Positions 1 to 6,238 are shown, counted from the first letter of the stretch. The stretch: 8,682 nt of DNA from a bacterium (GCA_021781625.1 JAJXWL010000061.1:1-8682); one strand, 5' to 3'. The notes: generated from the letters alone by a model not told the origin. Program-made: numbers and translations.

Positions 1-222
1 GTGGGTGCCAATCGACACCAGAAGGGCTGTATTTTCTACCACCATGGCAAAGAGGATGCGGCAATTATAGGCGACCGAGATAGCCCGTAGACCTTTGAGT
101 TGACCGGAGAGTTTATGGTTTATTAGCTCAAGGTCATGGGGATTGGCCTTGAACAATTCCAGCTTTTCCTTGATCAGTGTCCGGTCCTTTTCAAAGCGCG
201 TTGACCATTCGAGTTTCAGCAT
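1..222 (-). CDS. RelE/YafQ-family mRNA interferase toxin (partial)
   Basis: This is probably the toxin of a type II toxin-antitoxin pair: a small ribosome-dependent mRNA endonuclease held inactive by the antitoxin encoded just upstream. I translated 74 codons from the ATG at 222 to the window edge; the stop codon lies outside. The translation begins MLKLEWSTRFEKD and carries INHKLSGQLKGLRAISVAYNCRILF followed, after a short gap, by LLVSIGTH, the order expected of YafQ/RelE-type toxins whose tail usually continues DEVY just beyond this edge. Family members are about 85-95 residues, so only the last 10-20 should be missing. The start sits 3 nt after the antitoxin stop (TAG TTC ATG), the usual tight coupling. 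The exact subfamily (YafQ, RelE or HigB-like) cannot be fixed, because the C-terminal catalytic residues are off the edge. The family call is fairly secure and the activity is inferred from the family. Confidence 0.8.
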   Translation of the reverse strand, partial: MLKLEWSTRFEKDRTLIKEKLELFKANPHDLELINHKLSGQLKGLRAISVAYNCRILFAMVVENTALLVSIGTH

Positions 223-225
223 GAA

Positions 226-384
226 CTAAAGGGCGCCAAACAAGTCATTCACGGAACCAGACTTGGTCCGCCCCTGTTTCCGTACATCCAGTGCTACCAG
301 ATAATCGGCGCGGATTTCTTCCCGCTTTTCCTCAATGACGGCGGACGTGCTTCGCACAACCGCCGCTGATCCGACACCAAGCAT
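226..384 (-). CDS. Putative antitoxin partner of the RelE/YafQ-type toxin
   Basis: This is a 52-residue protein found by reading the minus strand by hand. It should bind and neutralise the toxin encoded 3 nt downstream. The ATG at 384 is preceded by AGAGGA at a 5-nt spacing, which supports this start, although the frame stays open further upstream without another ATG. The product is charged and probably helical in the middle (VIEEKREEIRADYLVALDVRK) and ends SGSVNDLFGAL. I do not recognise a named antitoxin family; the call rests on size, position and coupling. It is short: most antitoxins are 70-95 residues with an N-terminal DNA-binding fold, and none is evident here. The N-terminal part may have been lost, or repression may rely on another protein. 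Confidence 0.6.
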   Translation of the reverse strand: MLGVGSAAVVRSTSAVIEEKREEIRADYLVALDVRKQGRTKSGSVNDLFGAL

Positions 385-418
385 GTACTTCCTCTTCACC
401 ACTGCACCCGGATCACCA

Positions 419-442
419 CCCCTGTGCCCCGTCTCACAGGGG
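419..442. promoter_or_regulatory. Palindrome upstream of the TA operon, candidate operator
   Basis: The arms CCCCTGTG (419-426) and CACAGGGG (435-442) are perfect inverted repeats around an 8-nt spacer. The element lies 35-58 nt upstream of the antitoxin ATG. Its inner TGTG/CACA is shared with the palindrome at 475-494, centred 54 bp away. Type II TA operons are usually autorepressed through such sites, so the operator role is inferred from position; a leader hairpin is the alternative. Confidence 0.4.
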
Positions 443-474
443 ACGGAACTCCAACCAGTTAAATCCAGCTCAAG

Positions 475-494
475 ATTGTGTCCTGTGACACAAT
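475..494. promoter_or_regulatory. Perfect palindrome, candidate promoter/operator of the TA operon
   Basis: ATTGTGTC (475-482) and GACACAAT (487-494) are perfect 8-bp arms around CTGT. On the minus strand a TTGACG hexamer lies just upstream. The far arm (ACACAAT) overlaps the place where a weak -10-like CACAAT would fall, at a long 19-nt spacing. That is where a repressor would block transcription of the antitoxin-toxin operon. The palindrome itself is seen directly; the promoter elements are weak. Confidence 0.4.
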
Positions 495-651
495 TTGAAC
501 GTCAAATCTCAATGTCATTTTCGACATTTCATTATCAACGTCGTCCTGCAATCCAGTCGTTTGCACGCTTAACCCAAGGGAATAGGCAAGCTAGAATAAA
601 ATAGCCAAATGCTAGGACAGCGACACCAGCCGTCTCGCCAAAAAAACTAAA

Positions 652-882
652 TTAAAGAAAGAGACTAGACGGCCCTCCAATGGTCAGGTTTTTTTTGTCG
701 TTTAGATGGCGAACCCGTGCAACATGTGGGGAATGCCCGTTACTCTTGGCCCAGGCAATCGCTTCTTTTTGCGTAACAGTAACTTTAAGTACGTTGTCCG
801 CTTTATCTTCCACAACGAAGTCAGTGATCGGTGAGTCCTCAGGTTTTCCCTTCGGACGAGCCTCGACGTAAACAACTGCCAT
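652..882 (-). CDS. Small DUF2188-like protein with a frameshifted or recoded C-terminus
   Basis: The open frame encodes 76 residues from an ATG at 882 with a strong GAGGAG ribosome site 7 nt upstream. It starts MAVVYVEARPKGKPEDSPI and continues with TQKEAIAWAKSNGHSPHVARVRHLNDKK, which resembles the small DUF2188-type proteins of unknown function (recognition from memory). Relatives I recall end in a PDHWR motif. Here the zero frame instead reads NLTIGGPSSLFL, while the -1 frame directly after the A8 tract (689-696) reads PDHWRAV and stops at TAG (665-667). The switch point is A-AAA-AAC in the correct phase, a classic -1 slippery heptamer. This is therefore a one-base loss in the A tract, a programmed -1 frameshift, or a sequencing error. 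If recoded, the product would be 72 residues. Confidence 0.6.
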   Translation of the reverse strand: MAVVYVEARPKGKPEDSPITDFVVEDKADNVLKVTVTQKEAIAWAKSNGHSPHVARVRHLNDKKNLTIGGPSSLFL

Positions 883-909
883 ACAAGTTCTCCTCGACTA
901 TAGATTAAA

Positions 910-923
910 AGCCTACTCAGGCT
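910..923. terminator. Weak hairpin between the immunity-like and DUF2188-like genes
   Basis: The arms AGCCT (910-914) and AGGCT (919-923) enclose a 4-nt loop. On the minus strand the hairpin is followed by TTTAATC. It lies between the stop of the immunity-like frame (951) and the ribosome site of the gene starting at 882, so it could end the toxin-immunity transcript. The stem is only 5 bp, so the call is tentative. Confidence 0.25.
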
Positions 924-950
924 AATTTTATTTAAGCTAACCTACCACAC

Positions 951-1190
951 CTAATCACTAAAAATCGGAATGAGAACTGGATTAGACTCAATTTCCAAAA
1001 GAACCTGCTTAACTTCATCATAACCAAGTTGCAATTTGTAGGCCTGTAATTCTGTAACCTCTTTGAACACCATCCCAGCTATCAAACCTCCGTCATCAAA
1101 TTAGATAAAAAATCTATCTTTTACTCTGTATATTTTCTTATACAAGTCCTCAAAATATAATGCCCCTTTTTTGATGAAGACTTCTTCCAT
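951..1190 (-). pseudogene. Immunity-like small protein interrupted by an in-frame TAA
   Basis: This was found by hand on the minus strand. The frame runs from the ATG at 1190 (AAAGGA 8 nt upstream) to the TAG at 951-953, 79 codons plus stop, with a single TAA at codon 30 (1101-1103). The two halves read MEEVFIKKGALYFEDLYKKI...RFFI and FDDGGLIAGMVFKEVTELQA...LIPIFSD. Together they look like one small acidic globular protein. A single base change from CAA or GAA would create the stop. The gene begins 4 nt after the restored stop of the upstream toxin, the usual place for a cognate immunity gene. Translation could restart after the stop: GGAGG (1092-1096) lies 12 nt before an in-frame ATG (codon 40, 1071-1073), giving a 40-residue C-terminal piece. 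The immunity role is inferred from position; I do not recognise a named family. Confidence 0.45.
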
Positions 1191-1194
1191 AACT

Positions 1195-2039
1195 CTATTC
1201 CTTTGTGTCCTTAAAAACTGAGCTAACTACAAATTCACCTGGCTTAGGACTATTTATAATAGCCTCAGGGATCACACCACTCGTGTAACCCCCAGGAATC
1301 CACTGGGCATTTGCACCAGGCTCATTACCGCTTGGCATACGAAGCCTTGGGGCGTTGGGATATCAATACGTACTGGAGAAGACCCAAGTTCACCAGGTTT
1401 GAAACCCAATATTTTTTCTAGCATCGATACGTTTCCATTCGCTTTGGCTAATGCCGAATCTACAACTGATGTTGGCATAAAGAATGCACCCTCTTCTGGC
1501 CCAGCAGCTTTACCAGGTTCTGGAGGCATTGCTTTTATTTTTGTTACCCCATCCTCAAACTGAGCAAGATGTTTTGCAATGTATTCTTTTGATAAATAGG
1601 TTGTTGGATCTGGCCGAGAACCCTTGGGAAGATCAGTTATGTCTTTCAGTTCATGTAGAAAACTTGATTCGTATTTGACAACTCCGAATGTACGCAATGT
1701 TGAACCAAATTCAAGTACTGCTTCTAATTCTCTTCCTGCCGGTCCCAATGCCATGGGATCAAGACCAATATTTTTCAACCATTGATTAGTTGCATTTAGA
1801 GTGGAAGACGCAAAATTGATCATCCCACTCAAGAGATTTGAAGTGGCATAGAAAGGTGATCCAAACCAATCCCAACCACTCTTTAGATCTGAATGATAAG
1901 TTGGAAGGACATCTGTGGAATGATCGTAGGAAGCAGTTGTCAGCAACCCCGTTGGATCTGTGAACTTATCCTGTTTTTTCCATTTACTATCCACCTTCGC
2001 GCAATCAGCTGTGTTTGGACTGCTGTGTTTAGGTTGCAT
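1195..2039 (-). pseudogene. Polymorphic-toxin C-terminal module, frameshifted
   Basis: The uninterrupted frame (1272-2039) encodes 255 residues from the ATG at 2039, but its last 25 or so are out of frame. Adding one base at the GCC at about 1344-1346 (minus strand GG to GGG) restores ...PQGLRMPSGNEPGAN followed by QWIPGGYTSGVIPEAI, and the frame then runs to a TAG at 1195-1197, about 281 residues. The block from YLSKEYIAKHLAQFEDGVTKI through GAFFMP and LEKILGFKPGELG to PSGNE...GGYTSG matches, from memory, a C-terminal toxin module found at the ends of Rhs/CDI-type polymorphic toxins. Its enzymatic activity cannot be named from sequence alone. Residues 27-120 or so look like the linker that precedes such modules. 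There is no signal peptide, no Rhs repeat and no clear ribosome site, so it resembles an orphan cassette rather than a whole effector. The downstream immunity-like gene supports the toxin call. Confidence 0.55.
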
Positions 2040-2231
2040 TTGTACTAAAATTTGAACTTGACCACATGAGTTGGCGCCCCCCCTAGAATTAAATCAAGGC
2101 CAATGTCTGTTCTGACTTTTATCAAGTTTACTATTGCCAAACAGAATATGCCAGAGAATGTGTCAGTCCTACTCAGACGCGAATTTTAGGAAAAGTGTGT
2201 TGTTTCAGGAATTTTATCGTCGAAAAAAATC

Positions 2232-2251
2232 CGAATTATCGCGATAATTCG
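2232..2251. repeat. Perfect 20-bp palindrome
   Basis: The sequence CGAATTATCG followed by CGATAATTCG is self-complementary over all 20 bases with no spacer. That suits a dimeric protein-binding site better than a folded RNA hairpin. It overlaps the end of the first direct-repeat copy and shares base 2251 with the next palindrome. Confidence 0.85.
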
Positions 2252-2275
2252 TCGTAAAATCGACGATTTCACGAC
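2251..2275. repeat. Near-perfect 25-bp palindrome
   Basis: Arms at 2251-2262 and 2264-2275 pair at 11 of 12 positions around A2263; the only mismatch is A2256 against C2270. It begins where the perfect palindrome ends, so two dyad-symmetric elements stand back to back between the direct-repeat copies. Confidence 0.8.
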
Positions 2276-2303
2276 AACAAATCATCGAAAAAAATCCGAA
2301 TTT

Positions 2304-2347
2304 TAGCATCAAATTCGCCGATTTCTAGCACAAAATTCGCTGAATTT
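2304..2347. repeat. Two-unit 22-bp tandem repeat
   Basis: Units at 2304-2325 and 2326-2347 both begin TAGCA and contain AAATTCGC, with 17 of 22 positions identical. They start one base after the second copy of the 22-bp direct repeat, extending the repeat island. Variants of CGAATTTT also occur nearby (about 2180 and 2386), suggesting a diverged repeat family. Confidence 0.7.
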
Positions 2348-2437
2348 GATCATCCATTTGCGTGAAGTAGACTGATCTAGGCCCCGAATTTTGAGGGGTC
2401 ACGGTGATGACACAGCAAATAAACTTGATCTCAGGGT

Positions 2438-2469
2438 AAAAAAAAGGCGCTAAAATCTCTTTCAGCGCC
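2438..2469 (-). terminator. Strong Rho-independent terminator
   Basis: On the minus strand GGCGCTGAAA and TTTTAGCGCC pair over 10 bp (one G-T wobble) around a GAGA tetraloop of the stable GNRA type. Eight T residues follow (2445-2438). It would end transcripts coming from higher coordinates, that is from the small minus-strand unit at 2499-2694. It lies inside the longest open frame there (stop at 2431), which argues that this frame is not the real gene end. Confidence 0.9.
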
Positions 2470-2498
2470 ACCCCATTCGTTCAAAAAAACTAGCTTAC

Positions 2499-2694
2499 TT
2501 ACGTAAACGACGAACGTGCCCCCTGTGCCGCGCGTCCAACTGCCTGCATCTGCCCGCGCGTGACGGACTGGGCGTGATGGCGCGTGGCTAGGCCTGAAGC
2601 CCCCGCCAAAAAAAACGAAGCAAGTCTCACCTAACCGCGTCTCAACTAAACACGTCGCAGAGGCAGTTCTGTTGTCGTAGAGGAATTGTACCAT
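2499..2694 (-). pseudogene. Possible small gene with one frameshift, function unknown
   Basis: The ATG at 2694 follows a perfect GGAGGT at 6-nt spacing. The frame starts MVQFLYDNRTASATCLVETR. Read straight through, it continues past the strong terminator at 2438-2469 to a stop at 2431, which is implausible. Removing one base from the T8 tract on this strand (A8 on the plus strand, about 2608-2615) gives LAGASGLATRHHAQSVTRG and a tail ending AQGARSSFT, stopping at TAA (2499-2501). That leaves 29 nt before the terminator, a sensible layout. I do not recognise the product, about 64 residues and mostly basic in its second half. The unit could instead be a structured non-coding RNA. The evidence is the ribosome site, the terminator and the stop position, not homology. 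Confidence 0.3.
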
Positions 2695-2721
2695 GATGGC
2701 ACCTCCGAAAAAGTGTTTTGC

Positions 2722-2737
2722 CTGGCAGGCCTGCCAG
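2722..2737. repeat. Perfect 16-bp palindrome upstream of the small minus-strand unit
   Basis: CTGGCAGGCCTGCCAG is fully self-complementary and sits 16 nt upstream of the GGAGGT ribosome site for the ATG at 2694. It may be an operator or part of a leader hairpin of that transcript. It also lies about 175 bp upstream of metG, in the shared divergent intergenic region. Confidence 0.7.
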
Positions 2738-2913
2738 TGAGAGAAGCCGCAAGGCGTCTTCTGCGCGATCAACCTGATTACTGGGGCATTTAAGCTCCTG
2801 CTTCAAAAAACTTTAAATTTGAACGAGCTTCCTAAGATGGATGTGTTTCCTAAGATTTCGACCAAAGGCTTCTTTGATTGCCCAAATTCGCACTTTTCGC
2901 TATGATCGGTCTT

Positions 2914-5127
2914 ATGAAGAAACGGCGTCTTGTCACCTCAGCCCTCCCTTATGTCAATAATATTCCCCATCTCGGCAACCTGATTCAGGTTCTTTCGGCC
3001 GATGTTTTTGCGAGGTATTGCCGTTCGGCAGGGTATGAAACGCTCTATGTTTGCGGCACCGATGAATACGGCACCGCTACCGAAACCCGTGCCTTAGAAG
3101 AAGGGATCACCCCCCGACAGTTGTGCGACCGCTTTCACGCCATTCATCGCGACATTTATCAATGGTTTGGAATTGCCTTTGATACTTTTGGCCGTACCAG
3201 TGCTCCCGAACAGACCGAAGTCACTCAAAGCATTTTCTTAGATCTGGATGCCAATGGCTTCATTTTAGAACAAACCATTGAACAACTCTACTTAGCTTCG
3301 AAAAGTCTCTTTTTGGCGGACCGCTTTGTCCGTGGGACCTGTCCTTCGTGTGGTTACAAAGAGGCTCGGGGTGACCAATGTGAAAACTGCGGCAAACTAT
3401 TAGACCCTACGGACCTGCACGACCCCTGGACGCCTCTAGCCCCTGGTGAAGCCCTGGAAATTCGCCCCACCAAGCACCTGTACATTGACCTTCCTCAACT
3501 GAAAGATAAGCTCGAAGCCTGGTTGGCCCAGGCTCAAGCCCCTTGGGCGCGAAACGCCGTCAAGATGACCGAAGCCTGGATCCGCGATGGTCTGAAACCT
3601 CGGGCCATTACCCGGGACCTCAAGTGGGGAATTCCCGTCCCCAAAGATGGGTTCCGCGACAAAGTGTTCTACGTGTGGTTTGATGCCCCGATCGGGTACA
3701 TTTCGATGACCGCAGGCTTAACACCGGATTGGAAGTCTTGGTGGCAAAATCCTGACAACGTGGAATTGTATCAATTCATCGGTAAAGACAATATTCCCTT
3801 TCATACCGTAGTCTTTCCCTCGTCCTTGTTAGGGTCGGGTCGCCCGTGGACCATGTTGCACACCATGAGTTCGACCGAATACCTCAACTACGAAGCGGGT
3901 AAGTTTTCAAAATCGGCCGGCGTAGGGGTTTTCGGTACCGATGCCGTAGAAACGGGCATACCCGCCGATGTTTGGCGCTTTTATCTGTTTTACAACCGTC
4001 CCGAAAAAAGTGACACGCTGTTTACGTGGAAGGATTTTCAAGAGCGGGTCAACTCTGACTTGATTGGAAATTTTGCCAACCTCGTCAATCGCACGCTCAC
4101 CTTTAGCCGCAAAAACTGGGGTTCCGAGATTCCAACCGGCCAACCTAACTCCGCGTTACAAGTCCAAGTCACCGAAGCCCTCACGACGATCCGCGCAAGT
4201 TTTGAAAAGGCCGAACTACGCGACGCCCTCAAAGGAATTCTCGAGCTCTCAGATTTGGGAAACAAAACCTTTCAAGATGCGGAACCCTGGAAGCTTGTAA
4301 AAACTGACCCGGTTCAGGCGGCCGCCTTGTTGCACGATTTGGTGTACCTGGTTCGTGACCTGGCCTTTCTCATTCAGCCTTTTCTTCCCGCGACCAGTGC
4401 CCGAGTGGCCGGTTTTCTTGGCCTGCCCCCCTCCCCCGCCTGGGACTGGAATCTCGTTGCCCAATGGGAAGGCTTAACCCAAATTGGAACCCCCGAAATC
4501 TTGTTTCAAAAGTTAGAAGATGCGGATATTGGCCGCTGGCAAGCCAAGTTCGCCGGCAGTCAAAAAGAACGTGCGGCTCAGGAGACAAAAATGGATACAC
4601 CTTCCCCCACCCCGGCCTCACCAGAGGCTCTGTTCCGAGAACGCCTGGACTTAAGGGTCGCCAAGATTCTTGAAGTGACCCCCCACCCCAGTGCGGATAA
4701 GCTTTATGTGGAGCAAATCGAAACCGCTCCTGGCGTCACCACGCAAATTGTCTCTGGCCTAGCCCCCTACTACCAACCCCACGAGCTCCAAGGCCGGCAC
4801 GTCATTCTTGCGGCCAATCTCAAGCCGGCGAAATTGCGGGGGGAACCCTCAAATGGTATGCTTCTGGCGGCAAGCCGTGAAGTTGACGGGAACGAAACGG
4901 TTGAAGTGATCTTTGCGGATGGAGTTCCTGTGGGGACTCCGCTGGACCTCGAAGTCGATGCCCCACGGGCCCTTGAGGCTCCCCTGAAGCCTCAGATTAA
5001 GATTGACAGTTTTTTTGAAGTCCCGCTCAGGATGGAAAACGGGGTGCTCATGACCGGAAATACCGCCCTAACGACAGCGGGTCAACGCTTGACGACGCAA
5101 ATCGTTACGGATGGTTCCGTCGGTTGA
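2914..5127 (+). CDS. metG: Methionyl-tRNA synthetase
   Basis: This class I aminoacyl-tRNA synthetase charges tRNA-Met in the cytoplasm; it is essential. Using the ATG at 2914 gives 737 residues. SALPYVNNIPHLGN (about 9-22) holds the HIGH-like motif. A CPSCG...CENCG tetracysteine zinc knob uses C143, C146, C156 and C159. WFDAPIGY (255-262) and GKDN (290-293) line the active site, and KFSKS (330-334) is the KMSKS loop. A helical anticodon-binding region follows at about 370-545. The C-terminus from about residue 575 (LDLRVAKILEV...HPSADKLY) is the fused OB-fold tRNA-binding domain. Other starts are possible: ATG at 2902, or TTG at 2878, which alone has a ribosome-like AAAGG 9 nt upstream. I prefer 2914 because MKKRRLVTSALPYVNN matches the usual family start. 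It heads the plus-strand gene cluster. Confidence 0.97.
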   Translation: MKKRRLVTSALPYVNNIPHLGNLIQVLSADVFARYCRSAGYETLYVCGTDEYGTATETRALEEGITPRQLCDRFHAIHRDIYQWFGIAFDTFGRTSAPEQTEVTQSIFLDLDANGFILEQTIEQLYLASKSLFLADRFVRGTCPSCGYKEARGDQCENCGKLLDPTDLHDPWTPLAPGEALEIRPTKHLYIDLPQLKDKLEAWLAQAQAPWARNAVKMTEAWIRDGLKPRAITRDLKWGIPVPKDGFRDKVFYVWFDAPIGYISMTAGLTPDWKSWWQNPDNVELYQFIGKDNIPFHTVVFPSSLLGSGRPWTMLHTMSSTEYLNYEAGKFSKSAGVGVFGTDAVETGIPADVWRFYLFYNRPEKSDTLFTWKDFQERVNSDLIGNFANLVNRTLTFSRKNWGSEIPTGQPNSALQVQVTEALTTIRASFEKAELRDALKGILELSDLGNKTFQDAEPWKLVKTDPVQAAALLHDLVYLVRDLAFLIQPFLPATSARVAGFLGLPPSPAWDWNLVAQWEGLTQIGTPEILFQKLEDADIGRWQAKFAGSQKERAAQETKMDTPSPTPASPEALFRERLDLRVAKILEVTPHPSADKLYVEQIETAPGVTTQIVSGLAPYYQPHELQGRHVILAANLKPAKLRGEPSNGMLLAASREVDGNETVEVIFADGVPVGTPLDLEVDAPRALEAPLKPQIKIDSFFEVPLRMENGVLMTGNTALTTAGQRLTTQIVTDGSVG

Positions 5128-6238
5128 CCCTGCCGTGGAGGACCCCGCTTACCTGACTCAGCAACTGATTACCTGCCTGGGCAACAAGCGAAACCTCTTG
5201 CCGCTCCTGGGTCAGGGTCTGGAGCTTGTTTGCCGCGACTTAGGCCGCACGCACCTAAAACTCTTTGATGTGTTTTCTGGTTCGGGGATTGTCTCAAGGT
5301 TTTTCAAGCACTACGCCTCGTGGCTCTTGGCAAACGATTTGGAGCATTACTCGTTCATCATCAATTCGTGCTACTTATCGAATGCCTCGCAAGTTCCCTC
5401 TCTGGAACGAGCCCGAACCGAGGTTCTCGAAGTAGCCACCCGAGGTGCGGCTGGTTTTATTTCCGAATTATACGCACCACAGGATGACCAAAACATCCAA
5501 CCTGGTGAGCGCGTCTTCTATACGACACGGAATGCCCGCTTTCTGGACGCTGCACGGCAAGCCATCTCGGCCCAGCCCGCCGAACTCCAACCCTATTTGT
5601 TAGCCCCTTTGTTAGCCGAGGCCTCGATACATGCCAACACGTCGGGGGTTTTCAAAGGTTTTCATCGCGACGCGAAATCTGGAGTGGGGGCTTTTGGCGG
5701 ACAGGGCCGTCATGCCTTGTCGAGAATCCTGGGAGAAATTACTCTCCCTCTGCCGGTGTTGAGCCGGTATGAGGTCCCATTCGAAGTTTTGGAGTCTGAC
5801 GCCAACACCGCAGCAAAGCTTGCCCCCCCCGTCGATGTCGCCTACCTTGACCCCCCTTATAACCAACACCCTTATGGGTCCAACTACTTCATGCTGAACC
5901 TGTTGGCTCGGTATGAACGCCCCCAAGAAATTTCCCCGGTTTCGGGAATCCCTCGTCATTGGAATCGCTCGGCCTATAACCGTCCCCAAGAAATTCGGCT
6001 TGCCCTGGCGGACCTCATCGAAAACCTCAAAGCCAAGTTTATTTTGGTGTCCTTTAATTCCGAAGGGTTTCTGAGCCGCGAAAACCTCGAAGACTTAATG
6101 CGTCCCTTTGGCAACTTGACCGTTTTGGAGCAACCGTATCCCGCCTTTCGCGGGAGTCGCAACCTCGCCCAGCGAAAACTACAGGTTCAAGAATATTTGT
6201 TTGTCCTCCATAAATCCCGCGCAGGAGCCCCCGTATGA
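5111..6238 (+). CDS. N6-adenine DNA methyltransferase (FokI-MTase/D12-like)
   Basis: This protein transfers a methyl group from S-adenosylmethionine to adenine N6 in a specific DNA sequence. Of its 375 residues, LGNKRNLL (23-30) is motif X, FDVFSGSG (52-59) is the AdoMet-binding motif I, and DPPYNQHPYGSNYF (from 247) is catalytic motif IV. The X-I-IV order with a 190-residue insert between I and IV fits the alpha group, and the DPPYNQ-YGSNY form resembles FokI-type methylase domains. The target sequence cannot be read from the protein. No restriction endonuclease gene is beside it, so it is probably a solitary methyltransferase. Its ATG overlaps the end of metG by 17 nt with only a weak ribosome site. 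A GTG at 5135 is a possible shorter start that still keeps motif X. It overlaps the next gene by ATGA, implying co-transcription and coupled translation. Confidence 0.88.
   Translation: MVPSVDPAVEDPAYLTQQLITCLGNKRNLLPLLGQGLELVCRDLGRTHLKLFDVFSGSGIVSRFFKHYASWLLANDLEHYSFIINSCYLSNASQVPSLERARTEVLEVATRGAAGFISELYAPQDDQNIQPGERVFYTTRNARFLDAARQAISAQPAELQPYLLAPLLAEASIHANTSGVFKGFHRDAKSGVGAFGGQGRHALSRILGEITLPLPVLSRYEVPFEVLESDANTAAKLAPPVDVAYLDPPYNQHPYGSNYFMLNLLARYERPQEISPVSGIPRHWNRSAYNRPQEIRLALADLIENLKAKFILVSFNSEGFLSRENLEDLMRPFGNLTVLEQPYPAFRGSRNLAQRKLQVQEYLFVLHKSRAGAPV

Larger units (their letters stand above)
2216..2302. repeat. Direct repeat, two 22-bp copies 65 bp apart
   Basis: Copies at 2216-2237 and 2281-2302 share 21 of 22 bases and contain the identical 18-mer TCGAAAAAAATCCGAATT. 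The 43-bp stretch between them is filled by two palindromes (2232-2251 and 2251-2275). There are only two copies, so this is not a CRISPR array. It could be a dispersed repeat family, a protein-binding locus or the remnant of a small mobile element. Confidence 0.8.
2040..2437. other. Intergenic region upstream of the toxin module, repeat-rich
   Basis: About 400 bp without a supportable complete gene. On the minus strand an open frame without a good start runs from the TAA at 2186-2188 to a G7 tract (2077-2083), reading ...KVRTDIGLDLILGG. A second frame continues from the G7 tract into the toxin (ANSCGQVQILVQ then MQPKHSS). A one-base change in G7 would join the two, so the toxin may once have been longer. 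The rest holds the direct repeats, tandem repeat and palindromes listed separately. Confidence 0.5.

Noticed and set aside
335..604. 89-codon plus-strand open frame
   Set aside because: It lies antisense to the antitoxin start and the operator palindromes, has no ribosome site and no recognisable domain.
629..673. 7-bp inverted repeat GCCGTCT/AGACGGC as a terminator
   Set aside because: The loop is about 31 nt and no T run follows the second arm on either strand; overlapping GTCTC/GAGAC arms make a stable fold uncertain.
2216..2347. CRISPR array
   Set aside because: There are only two or three degenerate repeats, the spacing is filled by palindromes rather than unique spacers, and no cas gene is present.
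2382..2398. CCCC...GGGG hairpin as a terminator
   Set aside because: The stem is only 4 bp with a 9-nt loop, and neither strand has a T tract after it.
2431..2772. 113-codon minus-strand open frame taken as one protein
   Set aside because: It runs through a strong terminator and its T tract before stopping, and its first ATG has no ribosome site; the ATG at 2694 with a frame correction is a better reading.
2829..2856. TTCCTAAGAT direct repeat upstream of metG as a promoter pair
   Set aside because: TAAGAT resembles a -10 box, but no matching -35 lies at the right distance for either copy.
3901..3915. KFSKS instead of KMSKS as a defect in MetRS
   Set aside because: KFSKS is a common variant in functional methionyl-tRNA synthetases and the rest of the active site is intact.
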